Shown: one piece after another, positions 53,816-62,140 of the stretch
Layout: every line of letters starts with the position of its first letter
How positions within the stretch are numbered: the first letter of the stretch is position 1
Assembly (NCBI GenBank): GCA_030681645.1
Contig: JAUXRX010000002.1
Span: forward strand, 62,001 to 126,000
DNA length: 64,000 nt
Source of the DNA: Archangium sp.
Lineage (GTDB): Bacteria > Myxococcota > Myxococcia > Myxococcales > Myxococcaceae
Direction of reading: 5' to 3'
Position numbers and translations under genes: made by a program
The notes under the pieces: generated by a model
Databases searched by the model: none
Told to the model about the DNA's origin: nothing
What the model saw: only the letters and a program-made list of their open reading frames with translations

Positions 53816-54454
53816 ATGTCCTTCAAGCCTGCCATTTTCCTCGCGCTTGTCCTGCCTGCGGCGGCGTTTGCCGGCGGCATCTACAAGTACGTCGAGAAGG
53901 ACGGCACCATCGTCTACACGAACGTCCTCCCGAAGAACGGGCAGGGCCGCCAGGCGAGGAAGGTCGAAGGAGAATTCCGGCCCGCGCCCTCCCCCGTCGC
54001 GCCCGCGCGCATCAGCGTGAGGACGCGCATCTCGCTGGGCGAGTTCGACGAGTACATCGACGAAGCAGCCGTTCGCTACAAGATGCCGCCCGCCCTGGTG
54101 CGCGCGGTGATGCACGCGGAGTCGGCCTTCGACCCGAACGCGATCTCGATCGTCGGCGCGTCGGGGCTGATGCAGCTGATGCCCGCGACGGCGCGCGAGA
54201 TGTACGTGAAGGACATCTTCGATCCGAAGGACAACATCGAAGGCGGCGTGCGCTACCTGCGCGTGCTGGCCAACGAGTTCGACGGCGACATGGTGAAGAT
54301 GGTGGCGGCGTACAACGCAGGGCCCGAGGCCGTGAAGAAGTACGGCGGCCAGGTGCCCCCCTACCCCGAGACCCAGGCGTACGTGCGCAAGGTGATCTCG
54401 CTCTACTTTCAATACAAGACGCAGGCGCAGGTCGCGCAGGGCGACGAGCGCTAG
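53816..54454 (+). CDS. soluble lytic transglycosylase with DUF4124-like N-terminus
   Basis: The 212-residue protein has a signal peptide (LALVLPAAAFAGG), a DUF4124-like segment (GIYKYVEKDGTIVYTN), then an SLT domain (about 85-200). The catalytic Glu is in RAVMHAESAFDPNAIS, followed by GLMQLMPATA, AYNAGPEAVKKYGG and PYPETQAYVRKV. It cleaves peptidoglycan glycan strands to 1,6-anhydro products. The ATG at 53816 follows TCGGA. Confidence 0.88.
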   Translation: MSFKPAIFLALVLPAAAFAGGIYKYVEKDGTIVYTNVLPKNGQGRQARKVEGEFRPAPSPVAPARISVRTRISLGEFDEYIDEAAVRYKMPPALVRAVMHAESAFDPNAISIVGASGLMQLMPATAREMYVKDIFDPKDNIEGGVRYLRVLANEFDGDMVKMVAAYNAGPEAVKKYGGQVPPYPETQAYVRKVISLYFQYKTQAQVAQGDER

Positions 54455-54474
54455 CGCCAGGACAACGGGAACCG

Positions 54475-56895
54475 ATGCCCACCAGTGCGAGGGGACGAGA
54501 TCCAGCGGTGGAAGAAGAGTTCCTTGGGGCCCTGTACAAGGGCGGGGAGCTGCTGGCCTCGGGGAAGATCGTCGAGGCGCGTGAGCACCTCGAGAAGGCC
54601 CACGGGCTGGCGCCGAAGAACGAGAAGGCGCAAAACCTGCTGGGCCTCGCCTACTTCAAGCTGGGCCTCTTCGATCAGGCCTCCGAGGTCTACGAGCGGC
54701 TGGTCAACGAGAACCCCACCGACGCCACGCTGCGGGTGAACCTGGGGCTCGTCTACCTGAAGACGAACAACCTCGAGCGCTGCGTGAAGGAGTTCGAGAC
54801 GGCCACCGATCTCGAGCCCACGCACAAGAAGGCGCACAACTACCTGGGCCTCGCGCTGGCGCAGCAGGGCAGCTACGTGAAGGCGAAGGAGCACTTCGAG
54901 CTCGCGGGCTCCGAGCCGATGGCCGAGAAGATGGGCCGGGCGATCGCCGCCCAGTCGTCACCGTCGGGCTTCCACTCGCCGGTGGCCCGCCAGGCGCCGC
55001 TGAGCGTGGTGATCGGTGGCGAGCCTCCGCCTTCTGCCCCGCCGCGGGCCCCGCCTCCCCCCGCCCCGGCGCCGCCGCCGCGCGTCGAAGAAGAGACGAT
55101 CGAGGTGATGAGCGACGAAGAGCTCCCCTCCGACGTGTACGTCGTGCCCGAGGAGGTGACGGTCTCCGAGCCACCCGCGGCGGATCTCACCTCCGACTGG
55201 GGCGCGCAGCTCAAGCCGCCGGCACCGGTGGAAGACGTGCCGATGCGGTTCGCCGATGACGAGGGCCCGCCCGAGGCCTCGCTGCAGCCTGCCGAGCCGC
55301 AGGTCGAAGAGCTCCCCGTGCTCGACGCGGTGATCGAAGCGATGCCTGCCCTGAGCGACGCCGAAGGGCCTGCGGAGATCGTCGAGCCGCCGCCCGTGGA
55401 GGCTGCAGCCCAGACGCCCTCATGGCTGACGATGGAAGCCGCTGAGGCCACGCGCACCGAGCCGGCACCGGCTGAGACGGGCTGGGTGACCGAGACGGTG
55501 AGCGACGTCCCGCTCGATGCCCCGCTCGATGCCCCGCTCGACGCCCCGCTCGGGGCCACTGATGCACGCTGGGGGGAGTCGGCCCCGGCCGAGGCGCTGG
55601 CGCAGCCCGAAGCGGCCACCGAGTGGGTGACGCAGGAAGCGCCTCCCCCTGAGGCGGCCGCGGAGCAGAGCCAGCAGTGGGCGGAAGCGCCTCCGGCCGA
55701 GCAGACGTGGGACGCCGTTGCAGCAGAAGCGCCGCAGGCGACTGCGGACGAAGCGTCGTGGGCGACGGCCGAGGCCGCGCCGGTCGAGCCGCTGCAGGCG
55801 ACTGGAGACGAAGCGTCGTGGGCGACCGCTGAAGCCGTTCCCACCGAAGAGCCGGTGCAGAGCGCGCCGGACGACGCCTCGTGGGCCACCGCACCAGCCG
55901 TCGCCGCCGAAGAGCCGCTGCCGAGCACGCCCGACGACGCCTCGTGGGCGACGGGCGCAGCCGAGCCGGCAGCCGCGCAGACCCAGTGGGCGACCGAGCA
56001 GGTTCAGGGCGTCGAGCAGCCCGCCGTCGAGCAGACCGAAGAGCAGTGGGTGACCTCGTCGGCCCTCGAGCCGGGGCCCATCGAGCCGCTGCAGATGCCC
56101 GAGCCGGTGAGCGAGATCTCCGCGGCCGCGCCCGAGCCCTCGCTCGAGCCGCCTGCGCCCGAGCCTTCTGCGCCGATCAACATCACCGTGGAAGAGCCGC
56201 AGGAAGCGCCGGCGCCCATCGCCGCGCCCGCCGGCTATTCGCCGATGAGCCCGCAGCGCCTGGTCGATCTGGGCGCGTCGGGCAACTGGGTGCACGAGCC
56301 GTCGGCCGGGCCCTTCCACATCAGCACCGACGGCCTGGCGGTGACGGTGTCGGGCGAGATGATGGTGCGAATGCTGGGCCTGGTGGCGATCGTCGGGAGC
56401 GTGCAGGTGACGCCCGAGCATCGGCGCCGCCGCGGGCGCCCGTCGCAGGAGCCGTTTGGCACGGGCCCGGCCCAGCTCCAGCGGGTGTCGGGGCACGGCG
56501 TGCTGTACCTCGAGCCGGGCAAGTCGAAGTTCCACGCGGTGGATCTGACCGATCAGAACGGCGTGGCCATCGATGACGACGGCGCCTACATCCGCGAAGA
56601 GATGGTGTTCGCGTTCGAGGAGGCGATCTTCTTCGAGAACGGCCGCCTCACCGCCGAGGGCCAGTCGCTCGAGCTGGCGCACCTCAAGGGCAACGGCCGC
56701 GTGCTGCTGCAGCTCGACGGAACGCTGAGGGCGATGCCGATTCCGCTGGGGGCGCCGATGGTGGTGCCGCTGCACCGCGTGGTGGGCTGGTTTGGTCGCG
56801 TGTCGCCGCGCCTGATGGGCTTCGGTGGCCGCGGGGCCGTGGAGCTCACCGGCGAGGGCTACGCGCTGTTGGGAACGCCCGCCGAGGGTCGCTGA
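54475..56895 (+). CDS. TPR and AIM24-domain fusion protein
   Basis: The 806-residue protein has four TPR repeats at the N-terminus (about 12-150: GKIVEAREHLEKAHGLAPKN, GLAYFKLGLFDQASEVYERL and others), a Pro/Ala/Glu-rich central half with four imperfect DEASWATA/DDASWATA units and a DAPLDAPL run, and a C-terminal AIM24-like beta domain (about 585-806; GHGVLYLEPGKSKFHAV and NGRVLLQLDGTLRAMP). AIM24 proteins have unclear roles. No signal peptide is visible. It is coupled to pgsA through TGATG. Confidence 0.75.
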   Translation: MPTSARGRDPAVEEEFLGALYKGGELLASGKIVEAREHLEKAHGLAPKNEKAQNLLGLAYFKLGLFDQASEVYERLVNENPTDATLRVNLGLVYLKTNNLERCVKEFETATDLEPTHKKAHNYLGLALAQQGSYVKAKEHFELAGSEPMAEKMGRAIAAQSSPSGFHSPVARQAPLSVVIGGEPPPSAPPRAPPPPAPAPPPRVEEETIEVMSDEELPSDVYVVPEEVTVSEPPAADLTSDWGAQLKPPAPVEDVPMRFADDEGPPEASLQPAEPQVEELPVLDAVIEAMPALSDAEGPAEIVEPPPVEAAAQTPSWLTMEAAEATRTEPAPAETGWVTETVSDVPLDAPLDAPLDAPLGATDARWGESAPAEALAQPEAATEWVTQEAPPPEAAAEQSQQWAEAPPAEQTWDAVAAEAPQATADEASWATAEAAPVEPLQATGDEASWATAEAVPTEEPVQSAPDDASWATAPAVAAEEPLPSTPDDASWATGAAEPAAAQTQWATEQVQGVEQPAVEQTEEQWVTSSALEPGPIEPLQMPEPVSEISAAAPEPSLEPPAPEPSAPINITVEEPQEAPAPIAAPAGYSPMSPQRLVDLGASGNWVHEPSAGPFHISTDGLAVTVSGEMMVRMLGLVAIVGSVQVTPEHRRRRGRPSQEPFGTGPAQLQRVSGHGVLYLEPGKSKFHAVDLTDQNGVAIDDDGAYIREEMVFAFEEAIFFENGRLTAEGQSLELAHLKGNGRVLLQLDGTLRAMPIPLGAPMVVPLHRVVGWFGRVSPRLMGFGGRGAVELTGEGYALLGTPAEGR

Positions 56896-57638
56896 TGACC
56901 ACCGAGCGCGAGACGAAGCAGAAGCTCAAGCAGGAAGCGCGGGCGAGGAAGCGGGAAGAGAAGCAGCGCAAGAAGGAAGAAAAGGTCGCGCGCAAGGTGG
57001 CGAAGAAGGCCGCGCGCAACGGCCGGGCGCCTTCGGTGCTGCTGCAGGAGTTCTGGAACCTCCCCAACATGCTCACGGTGGCGCGGATCTTCATGATCCC
57101 CCTCTTCGTGTGGCTGCTCTACGACGGGGACCCGTGGTTCTCGGTGATGGCGGCCTCCGTCTTCACCATCGCGGCGGTCACCGACGTGGTGGACGGCTTC
57201 CTCGCGCGGCGCTGGAACATGATCACGGTCACGGGGAAGCTGCTCGACCCGATGGCGGACAAGCTGATCGTCGCGGCGGCGCTGATCATGATGGTGCGGC
57301 TGGGCCGGGTGCCGGCGTGGATCGTGATCGTGCTGCTGTCGCGCGAGTTCATCGTCAATGGGCTGCGGCAGGTGGCGGCGAGCGAGGGGCTGGTCATCGC
57401 CGCGGGGCAGGAGGGCAAGTGGAAGACGGCCCTGCAGCTCGCCGGGATCATCGCCCTGTGCATTCACTACACCCACCCGGTGTTCCTCCTGGTGGGGACC
57501 TGGGACGTGAACTTCAACGTGGTGGGCAAGGTGCTCATCTATTTGTCGACCGCGTTCAGCGCCTGGAGCGCAGGGGCGTACTTCCAGGCTTTCCTGAATC
57601 GACTCGGACAACGGGGTCAGGAGCAGAAAAGCGCTTGA
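56895..57638 (+). CDS. pgsA: phosphatidylglycerophosphate synthase
   Basis: The 247-residue protein has a Lys/Arg-rich cytoplasmic N-terminus (about 1-45) and a CDP-alcohol phosphatidyltransferase domain. The active site motif is DVVDGFLARR, then GKLLDPMADK, matching D-G-x2-A-R-x8-G-x3-D-x3-D. It has about six membrane helices. It makes PGP from CDP-diacylglycerol and glycerol-3-phosphate. The long charged N-terminus is unusual. Its ATG shares a base with the preceding stop. Confidence 0.88.
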   Translation: MTTERETKQKLKQEARARKREEKQRKKEEKVARKVAKKAARNGRAPSVLLQEFWNLPNMLTVARIFMIPLFVWLLYDGDPWFSVMAASVFTIAAVTDVVDGFLARRWNMITVTGKLLDPMADKLIVAAALIMMVRLGRVPAWIVIVLLSREFIVNGLRQVAASEGLVIAAGQEGKWKTALQLAGIIALCIHYTHPVFLLVGTWDVNFNVVGKVLIYLSTAFSAWSAGAYFQAFLNRLGQRGQEQKSA

Positions 57639-57690
57639 CCGTTCGTCAGGGCACGGGTTATTCCGCCGTCGCCTCAAGCACCACGAATAC

Positions 57691-57765
57691 GCGGGAATAG
57701 CTCAGCGGTAGAGCATCGCCTTGCCAAGGCGAGGGTCGAGAGTTCAAATCTCTTTTCCCGCTCCA
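57691..57765 (+). tRNA. tRNA-Gly(GCC)
   Basis: The acceptor stem GCGGGAA pairs with TTCCCGC, with discriminator T and encoded CCA. The D arm is AGCTCAGCGGTAGAGC, the anticodon loop is TTGCCAA giving anticodon GCC, and the T arm contains GTTCAAATC. It is intact. Its last 45 bases are the island attachment site. Confidence 0.95.
57721..57765 (+). other. attachment site, left copy (in tRNA-Gly)
   Basis: The 45 bases from TTGCCAAGGCGAGGG to CCCGCTCCA are repeated exactly at 63317-63361. The similarity continues into the terminators that follow. The left copy keeps the tRNA whole, as expected for a tRNA-targeting integrative element. Confidence 0.85.
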
Positions 57766-57780
57766 GTAAGCAGTGAAGAA

Positions 57781-57805
57781 GCCCCGGTAACCCCGGGGCT
57801 TTTTC
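57781..57805 (+). terminator. tRNA-Gly terminator
   Basis: GCCCCGG pairs with CCGGGGC across TAACC, followed by a T-run. A near copy sits at 63377-63400. Confidence 0.85.
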
Positions 57806-57821
57806 TTTTGCGGGCTGCTGG

Positions 57822-57867
57822 GCGCTTCATCAGCAAGGCGCGGGCGGACGTAGGCCCGATGAAGCGC
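57822..57867. repeat. 10-bp inverted repeat at the left island end
   Basis: GCGCTTCATC and GATGAAGCGC are perfect arms around 26 bases, just inside the left attachment site. It may be an integrase or excisionase arm site. Confidence 0.4.
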
Positions 57868-58047
57868 TGATGATGGCAACTCCCTCCATCACGAAGAGCG
57901 GCCGAGAACGCCGACTTCCCTGTTCGTCGATAGCCGTGCCTATTGGCCGGCCGAGTATCGATCACTCAGCCGTTCTGCATCAGAATCCGCTGAGGCCCGT
58001 TCAGCTTTGCGCCTGCCGTCGCGTGGTTGCCGTGTGAGGAGTGCAGC

Positions 58048-58884
58048 GTGAATGACGTTCCCGAAGAAGACCTCAACGATCTGACCCGAGAGGCCTACGC
58101 CCACTTCGGCCTTGCGTACTTTCTCGCGGAGTGCGTGTTTGAAGGGCTCGTTCAGGTAGCAGCAACAAAGGGGGTTGGCCTTGCAGTCGGGGCGATCGAG
58201 GAGCGTACCAAACGCCTGCGCGGTGGGACTCTTGGTCCCCTCGTGAGCGAGGCGAAGGAAGTGATCCCGGTTGAGCGCCACGCTGATCTTGATCGGTTAC
58301 TGGAGCGAAGAAACGACCTCGCGCACGGCTTCTGGTTCGCACGCGCCTACCAACTGACTTCTGCGAATGGACTAGAGGCGCTCATCGCCACTCTCACCGA
58401 GGACCAGAAGCTCTTCCGAGGGTTGTCCGCTCTCACTGATGAACTGACCATGCCGCACCTCATCTCGCTCGGCATGACGGAAGAGTCGTGGGAACAGTCG
58501 ATGCGAGCCGCACGAGAGGGGCCGCCAGAGGCTGAGCTAGACCGGCCTTTGCTTAAAGCTGGAGCGCAGATCCGAATTCTTGGCGCTTGGCACGTGCCTC
58601 CGACCGGGTTGGTGTTCCGAGATGATCAAGGGCACCACTGGGAACCGTGCGACCTCGGCTTGGGTTGGTGCGTGGGGAGTGTGGAGTCTCACTGGAAGCC
58701 GGTCTTCACGGAGTTGCTCCCCGCGTCCGTGGTTGCGCGTCCCAGAGGAGTGAAGCCGTGGGACTACACGGTCGAGTTCTCCTCTGGCCTGCAAATGCGC
58801 GGTTTCATCGACCCAACGTCTAAGGTTCCGACCGTCCGCATCCTACGCCCCCCAAGAGCCCGCCGAGTTCGGTCGGGTGAGTGA
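58048..58884 (+). CDS. HEPN-like protein, function unknown
   Basis: This encodes 278 residues. Residues 5-120 are mostly helical and include LERRNDLAHGFWF, with R88-N-D-L-A-H93 matching the RX4-6H motif of HEPN-type RNases and nucleotidyltransferase partners. The second half is beta-rich with HHWEPCDLGLGW. The GTG at 58048 follows GAGGAG by 6 bp. It is the first gene in the island, about 470 bp before the retron RNA. A nuclease role is inferred from the motif alone. Confidence 0.55.
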   Translation: MNDVPEEDLNDLTREAYAHFGLAYFLAECVFEGLVQVAATKGVGLAVGAIEERTKRLRGGTLGPLVSEAKEVIPVERHADLDRLLERRNDLAHGFWFARAYQLTSANGLEALIATLTEDQKLFRGLSALTDELTMPHLISLGMTEESWEQSMRAAREGPPEAELDRPLLKAGAQIRILGAWHVPPTGLVFRDDQGHHWEPCDLGLGWCVGSVESHWKPVFTELLPASVVARPRGVKPWDYTVEFSSGLQMRGFIDPTSKVPTVRILRPPRARRVRSGE

Positions 58885-59353
58885 AGTCTCGGCCATCGGC
58901 AACGACAGCCGCCCTTGCACGAGAAGGCCACCACCAGGCATGAGTCCACGAAACCGCACCGCACGTCCCCGCAGCGAGGGTTCACCTCCTGCTTCACCCT
59001 CCGCGGCACCGGCGACGACACCCTGCGGCCAGCCTCGCCGAAAGGCCTCCTGAGCACCGACTTCCCCGGCGCCGTCGCCGGTCCTCCACCGCCTCGCCCA
59101 CCCTCCGCGTCTACCGCCTCCACTGACCACTGACACGCCTCGAAACACGCGCGTCACAGCAACCCGGAGCCGCACGAGGCCTGCCGGACTCCGGCTCGTC
59201 GAACACGTCCTTGGTCGCCGAACTCCCGAGTGACCCCGACGCGCTCACGTCCGCCCGCGATGGAGCGCCTGATGAACTTGCTTCTGCGGCCAGATAGCGG
59301 CTCATCGCTCTCGTTCAGCTTGAGTTTCGTCAGCGCTCGGCTACGATCGTCAA
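58885..59353. other. non-coding stretch between HEPN-like gene and retron
   Basis: I see no convincing gene here. The second half carries the left copy of an imperfect direct repeat (59231-59279). GC falls from about 59300 onward, where the retron begins. Confidence 0.5.
59231..59279. repeat. imperfect direct repeat, left of the retron operon
   Basis: Blocks TGACCCCGACG (59231), CGTCCGCCCGCGATG (59248) and CTGATGAACTT (59269) recur in the same order at 63182, 63205 and 63224. They bracket the RT, ATPase and HNH genes inside the larger island. Confidence 0.65.
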
Positions 59354-59480
59354 GCCGGCTGGGACTGACTGTATTGGCGAATCGTCAATACTCGCAACAA
59401 TGGTTGTGGGCTGTACTCCCTAGTGCACCATTAAGAATTCAGGGATATTGGACCTTGGTAACGATTGAGTCCCAGCCGGC
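59354..59480 (+). ncRNA. candidate retron msr-msd RNA
   Basis: GCCGGCTGGGACT at 59354-59366 is the exact reverse complement of AGTCCCAGCCGGC at 59468-59480, a 13-bp pair suited to the a1/a2 stem that closes retron RNAs. Between the arms are a GTATTG/CAATAC hairpin (59371-59391) as a possible msr stem and an AATGGT/ACCATT hairpin (59399-59432) as a possible msd stem. The position just before the RT core and the AT-rich sequence fit. The right arm overlaps the proposed RT start, which is unusual. The branch G and the exact msDNA ends cannot be read. Confidence 0.45.
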
Positions 59481-60669
59481 GCTTGCTCTTCTTCGCGGGT
59501 CGGTTGCGGAGTTCAGGGCGTTTAGCGGCTTCGACAACACGATCCGCAAGCAATACGAAGCATTCGTGATTCACAAACGCAGTGGCGGTGTCCGCAAGAT
59601 TCATGTCCCGGCCGCCGGCCTTGCGAATGTGCAGTCTCGAATAGGTGCCTGCTTAGCGGCTGCGGCGACGCCGCACCGAAGCAGCCACGGATTCCTCAAC
59701 GGTCGGAGCATTGTAACGAATGCACTTAATCACTTCGGCGCGAATGCCATGCTGAACTTTGATGTCGATGGTTTCTTCGACGCGATCGTGGACGACGATC
59801 TCATTACGGCGCTGGTCACATCCCCTCTTCGAATTGCGCCTCCCTTGGCCCGCTGGATCAGCGAGGTTTGCTGTCTTAGAGGAAGTCTTCCGACAGGAAG
59901 TCCTTCGTCTCCGATCCTATCCGACATCTTCATGCGAGATGTCGACGCGCGGTATTCCCGCATCGCGAACGACGCCGGCTGCCAATACAGTCGCTATGGA
60001 GACGACTTTACCTTCTCGACGTCGTCGGCAACGTTTCCAACCGACCTCGCCTTCGCACTCAAGAGACCGCTACGTGGCGTCGTCTTAAGTCCGACCATCA
60101 CTCATGTCCTGAGCCGGCACCAACTGCGGATAAATGCAAAGAAGACTCGTATCGACCGATCAGGCTCGGGTCGACTTGTCGTCACTGGAATTCAGCTCGG
60201 CCCGCGGCTGGATGTGCGCGAGCGATTGGTGAAACGCGTCGAAGCCATGCTTCGACTCGTGGAGACACGTGGACTATCGGTATGCGAGCAACACCACCGC
60301 GCGAACTCAAGACCAGGCACGTTCCACGGCAAACTTGCTTCCACAATCGCCTTCATAAGTCAGGTTCGGGGATCTGGCGAACCAACAGTTCAAGCATGGC
60401 GACATCGGCTGTATGGAACACCGGTTCTGGAGGAAACGATGTTCTGGCGTCAGAAACTCACACAGAATCGAGGCGGATCAGTTGACCTGCGGATGCGCCC
60501 TACTCCAGCCCGTCCAGGCGAGATCGTCTTCGTCCTTAGCAGCACCGGAGAGAACGTAATCTCAACTAGACTGTTGCTTAAAGAATCAAAGATAATGATC
60601 GACACAAGTTTGCCGGCCTCTGGCGCGTGCATTGATCATCGAGGAGCAATCATTGGCCATGTCAACTAA
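59455..60669 (+). CDS. retron-type reverse transcriptase
   Basis: The 404-residue RT has the retron motif set: FVIHKRSGGVRKIHVP, HGFLNGRSIVTNALNHF with the diagnostic NAxxH (89-93), LNFDVDGFFDAIV, LPTGSPSSPILSDIF, the catalytic SRYGDDFTFS (YGDD at 181-184), INAKKTRI and VVTGIQL (VTG 243-245). It makes msDNA from the adjacent RNA, primed on the 2 prime OH of a guanosine. YGDD rather than YADD is less usual. The TTG at 59455 follows AGGGA; earlier in-frame starts (59230, 59260) would read through the RNA region. The last 120 residues are the thumb and a probable effector-contact domain. Confidence 0.85.
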   Translation: MVTIESQPALALLRGSVAEFRAFSGFDNTIRKQYEAFVIHKRSGGVRKIHVPAAGLANVQSRIGACLAAAATPHRSSHGFLNGRSIVTNALNHFGANAMLNFDVDGFFDAIVDDDLITALVTSPLRIAPPLARWISEVCCLRGSLPTGSPSSPILSDIFMRDVDARYSRIANDAGCQYSRYGDDFTFSTSSATFPTDLAFALKRPLRGVVLSPTITHVLSRHQLRINAKKTRIDRSGSGRLVVTGIQLGPRLDVRERLVKRVEAMLRLVETRGLSVCEQHHRANSRPGTFHGKLASTIAFISQVRGSGEPTVQAWRHRLYGTPVLEETMFWRQKLTQNRGGSVDLRMRPTPARPGEIVFVLSSTGENVISTRLLLKESKIMIDTSLPASGACIDHRGAIIGHVN

Positions 60670-60736
60670 CGTCAATCAACCCACGGATCACGGGCGCTTC
60701 TTCCGCTCCGCGCAGCCGTACTAGTGTGATCAGACA

Positions 60737-62140
60737 ATGATTTTTCGCCGCTTCGACTCGGTCGCACAGATGGACGCAACCCCAGCGCACTTGGGCCTCA
60801 GTCTCGTCTCGGATGAGTGGAACGACTACGGATACAGGACCACTTTTAGCCTCTTCTGCCGCGACGAGCGCGGCTCCCAGCGTCTTGGCATGATCAAGAT
60901 CGCTACAAACAGCGGCGACCAAACCACCGAGATTCCGACAAGCTTTGAGAAGCTCGGTCCTCAGTACTGCTCCCTTGCCGTTTCGTCAGCTGTCTATTCA
61001 CGCGCTGACCAAGTGCTTGGAAGGCCAATCTCGGATCAGGTCTTTGCGGCGCTGCGCGACTGTCACGTCGTAGCGGGTTCGAACGATGGATTCCAAGCAA
61101 GCCGAGCGTTTTCCTCGTCTCTATTGCGCTTTGCCTCAGCCCGATTGTTGCTGGGTTCAACTAGATTGCAGAGCTACGAACTATCGGAAAGACCTGAGAT
61201 TCGGTGCTCGATACAGCTGAATGGATTTGAGGGACGTCATGAGCTTGATGTCCAGTTCGGCCTTTCCGACCCAATAAGCGGCAATGTGGTCGTATTGATT
61301 GGGCCGAGTGGAGTTGGAAAGACCGGCGTTCTGTCGAAATTAGCAACGGGCTTGGCGGGGGAGGACGACGACGCGATTACCTGGCGAACCCCACCCCCGT
61401 TCTTCACGCGAGTTTGCGCCGCATCCTATGGCGTCATGCTCCCGTTCAAAGAGCGTCTTCGCGAACCAACCCTTTTCGAAGATCTCGGAACGAATCGAAT
61501 CGGTGTCTACAGCACTAGCTCGGCGGTAGTTCATTTCGCAGATGCGCTAAGAAGGATTGTGGCACTGGGCTCAAGCGACTGGCCTGAAACCGAGAGCCTC
61601 CTTCGGACAGTATTGCCAGAGGTTCCGCTCGTGGCTCTCACTCCCGAGGAGGATCTGGCAAATAGGTTTTTCGCCGCCAGCGCCGGCCATCGCATGTTTG
61701 CTACCCTAATCGCAGACCTGCATCTTTCTATTGCCCCGAATAGCCTCTTGCTTCTTGATGAGCCGGAAATACACCTACACCCCACCCTCCTGACGCGTTT
61801 GGTTCATTGGTTGTACGATGTGCTCACTCGTCGGCGTGCCCTTGCTATTATCGCAACACATTCACCCACTGTCGTTCAATCAACCCTCGGTCGACAGGTT
61901 CGAATCCTGTCCCGCACTGGGAACAGAGCCAAGTTGTCGTTGCCGGACCGCGAGACGTTCGGCGCCGGCGCCTCCGAACTGAACGACGCTGTCTTCAGGG
62001 CAACCGGCGCCGAACCTCGCTTCTGGGACGCCCTAAGGGACGCGATCAAGGAGCACGGGGTAGAGAAAGTACGCACGAACTTCATCGAACCGCGAACACT
62101 CGAGCTCGAAGTCGCCATTCGCAGTTTGTCAGAGCAATGA
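60737..62140 (+). CDS. SMC/OLD-type ATPase of the retron (PtuA-like)
   Basis: The 467-residue ATPase has Walker A GPSGVGKT (189-196), signature-like stretch near 300, Walker B LLLLDEPEIHLHP (Asp341, Glu342) and the H loop IATHSP. A 150-residue N-terminal domain precedes it. The C-terminus has no Toprim, unlike OLD. Septu PtuA and the ATPase of Retron-Eco7 have this organisation and partner an HNH nuclease. It lies 67 bp after the RT and overlaps the HNH gene by 4 bp. It likely holds the nuclease in check with msDNA. Confidence 0.82.
   Translation: MIFRRFDSVAQMDATPAHLGLSLVSDEWNDYGYRTTFSLFCRDERGSQRLGMIKIATNSGDQTTEIPTSFEKLGPQYCSLAVSSAVYSRADQVLGRPISDQVFAALRDCHVVAGSNDGFQASRAFSSSLLRFASARLLLGSTRLQSYELSERPEIRCSIQLNGFEGRHELDVQFGLSDPISGNVVVLIGPSGVGKTGVLSKLATGLAGEDDDAITWRTPPPFFTRVCAASYGVMLPFKERLREPTLFEDLGTNRIGVYSTSSAVVHFADALRRIVALGSSDWPETESLLRTVLPEVPLVALTPEEDLANRFFAASAGHRMFATLIADLHLSIAPNSLLLLDEPEIHLHPTLLTRLVHWLYDVLTRRRALAIIATHSPTVVQSTLGRQVRILSRTGNRAKLSLPDRETFGAGASELNDAVFRATGAEPRFWDALRDAIKEHGVEKVRTNFIEPRTLELEVAIRSLSEQ

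Noticed and set aside
55501-55960. CRISPR-like short tandem repeats
   Set aside because: The repeats (DAPLDAPL and DDASWATA units) are in a coding frame of a linker and lack regular spacers.
58764-59123. A 119-residue minus-strand gene between the HEPN-like gene and the retron
   Set aside because: Arg/Gly-rich, no ribosome site, overlaps the HEPN-like gene end, and no family pattern.
59230-59454. N-terminal extension of the reverse transcriptase from GTG 59230
   Set aside because: The sequence is not protein-like, includes the flanking direct repeat, and covers the candidate msr-msd region.
59455-60669. Group II intron or DGR reverse transcriptase
   Set aside because: There is no maturase or endonuclease domain, no intron ends or template repeats, and the NAxxH and VTG motifs are retron-specific.
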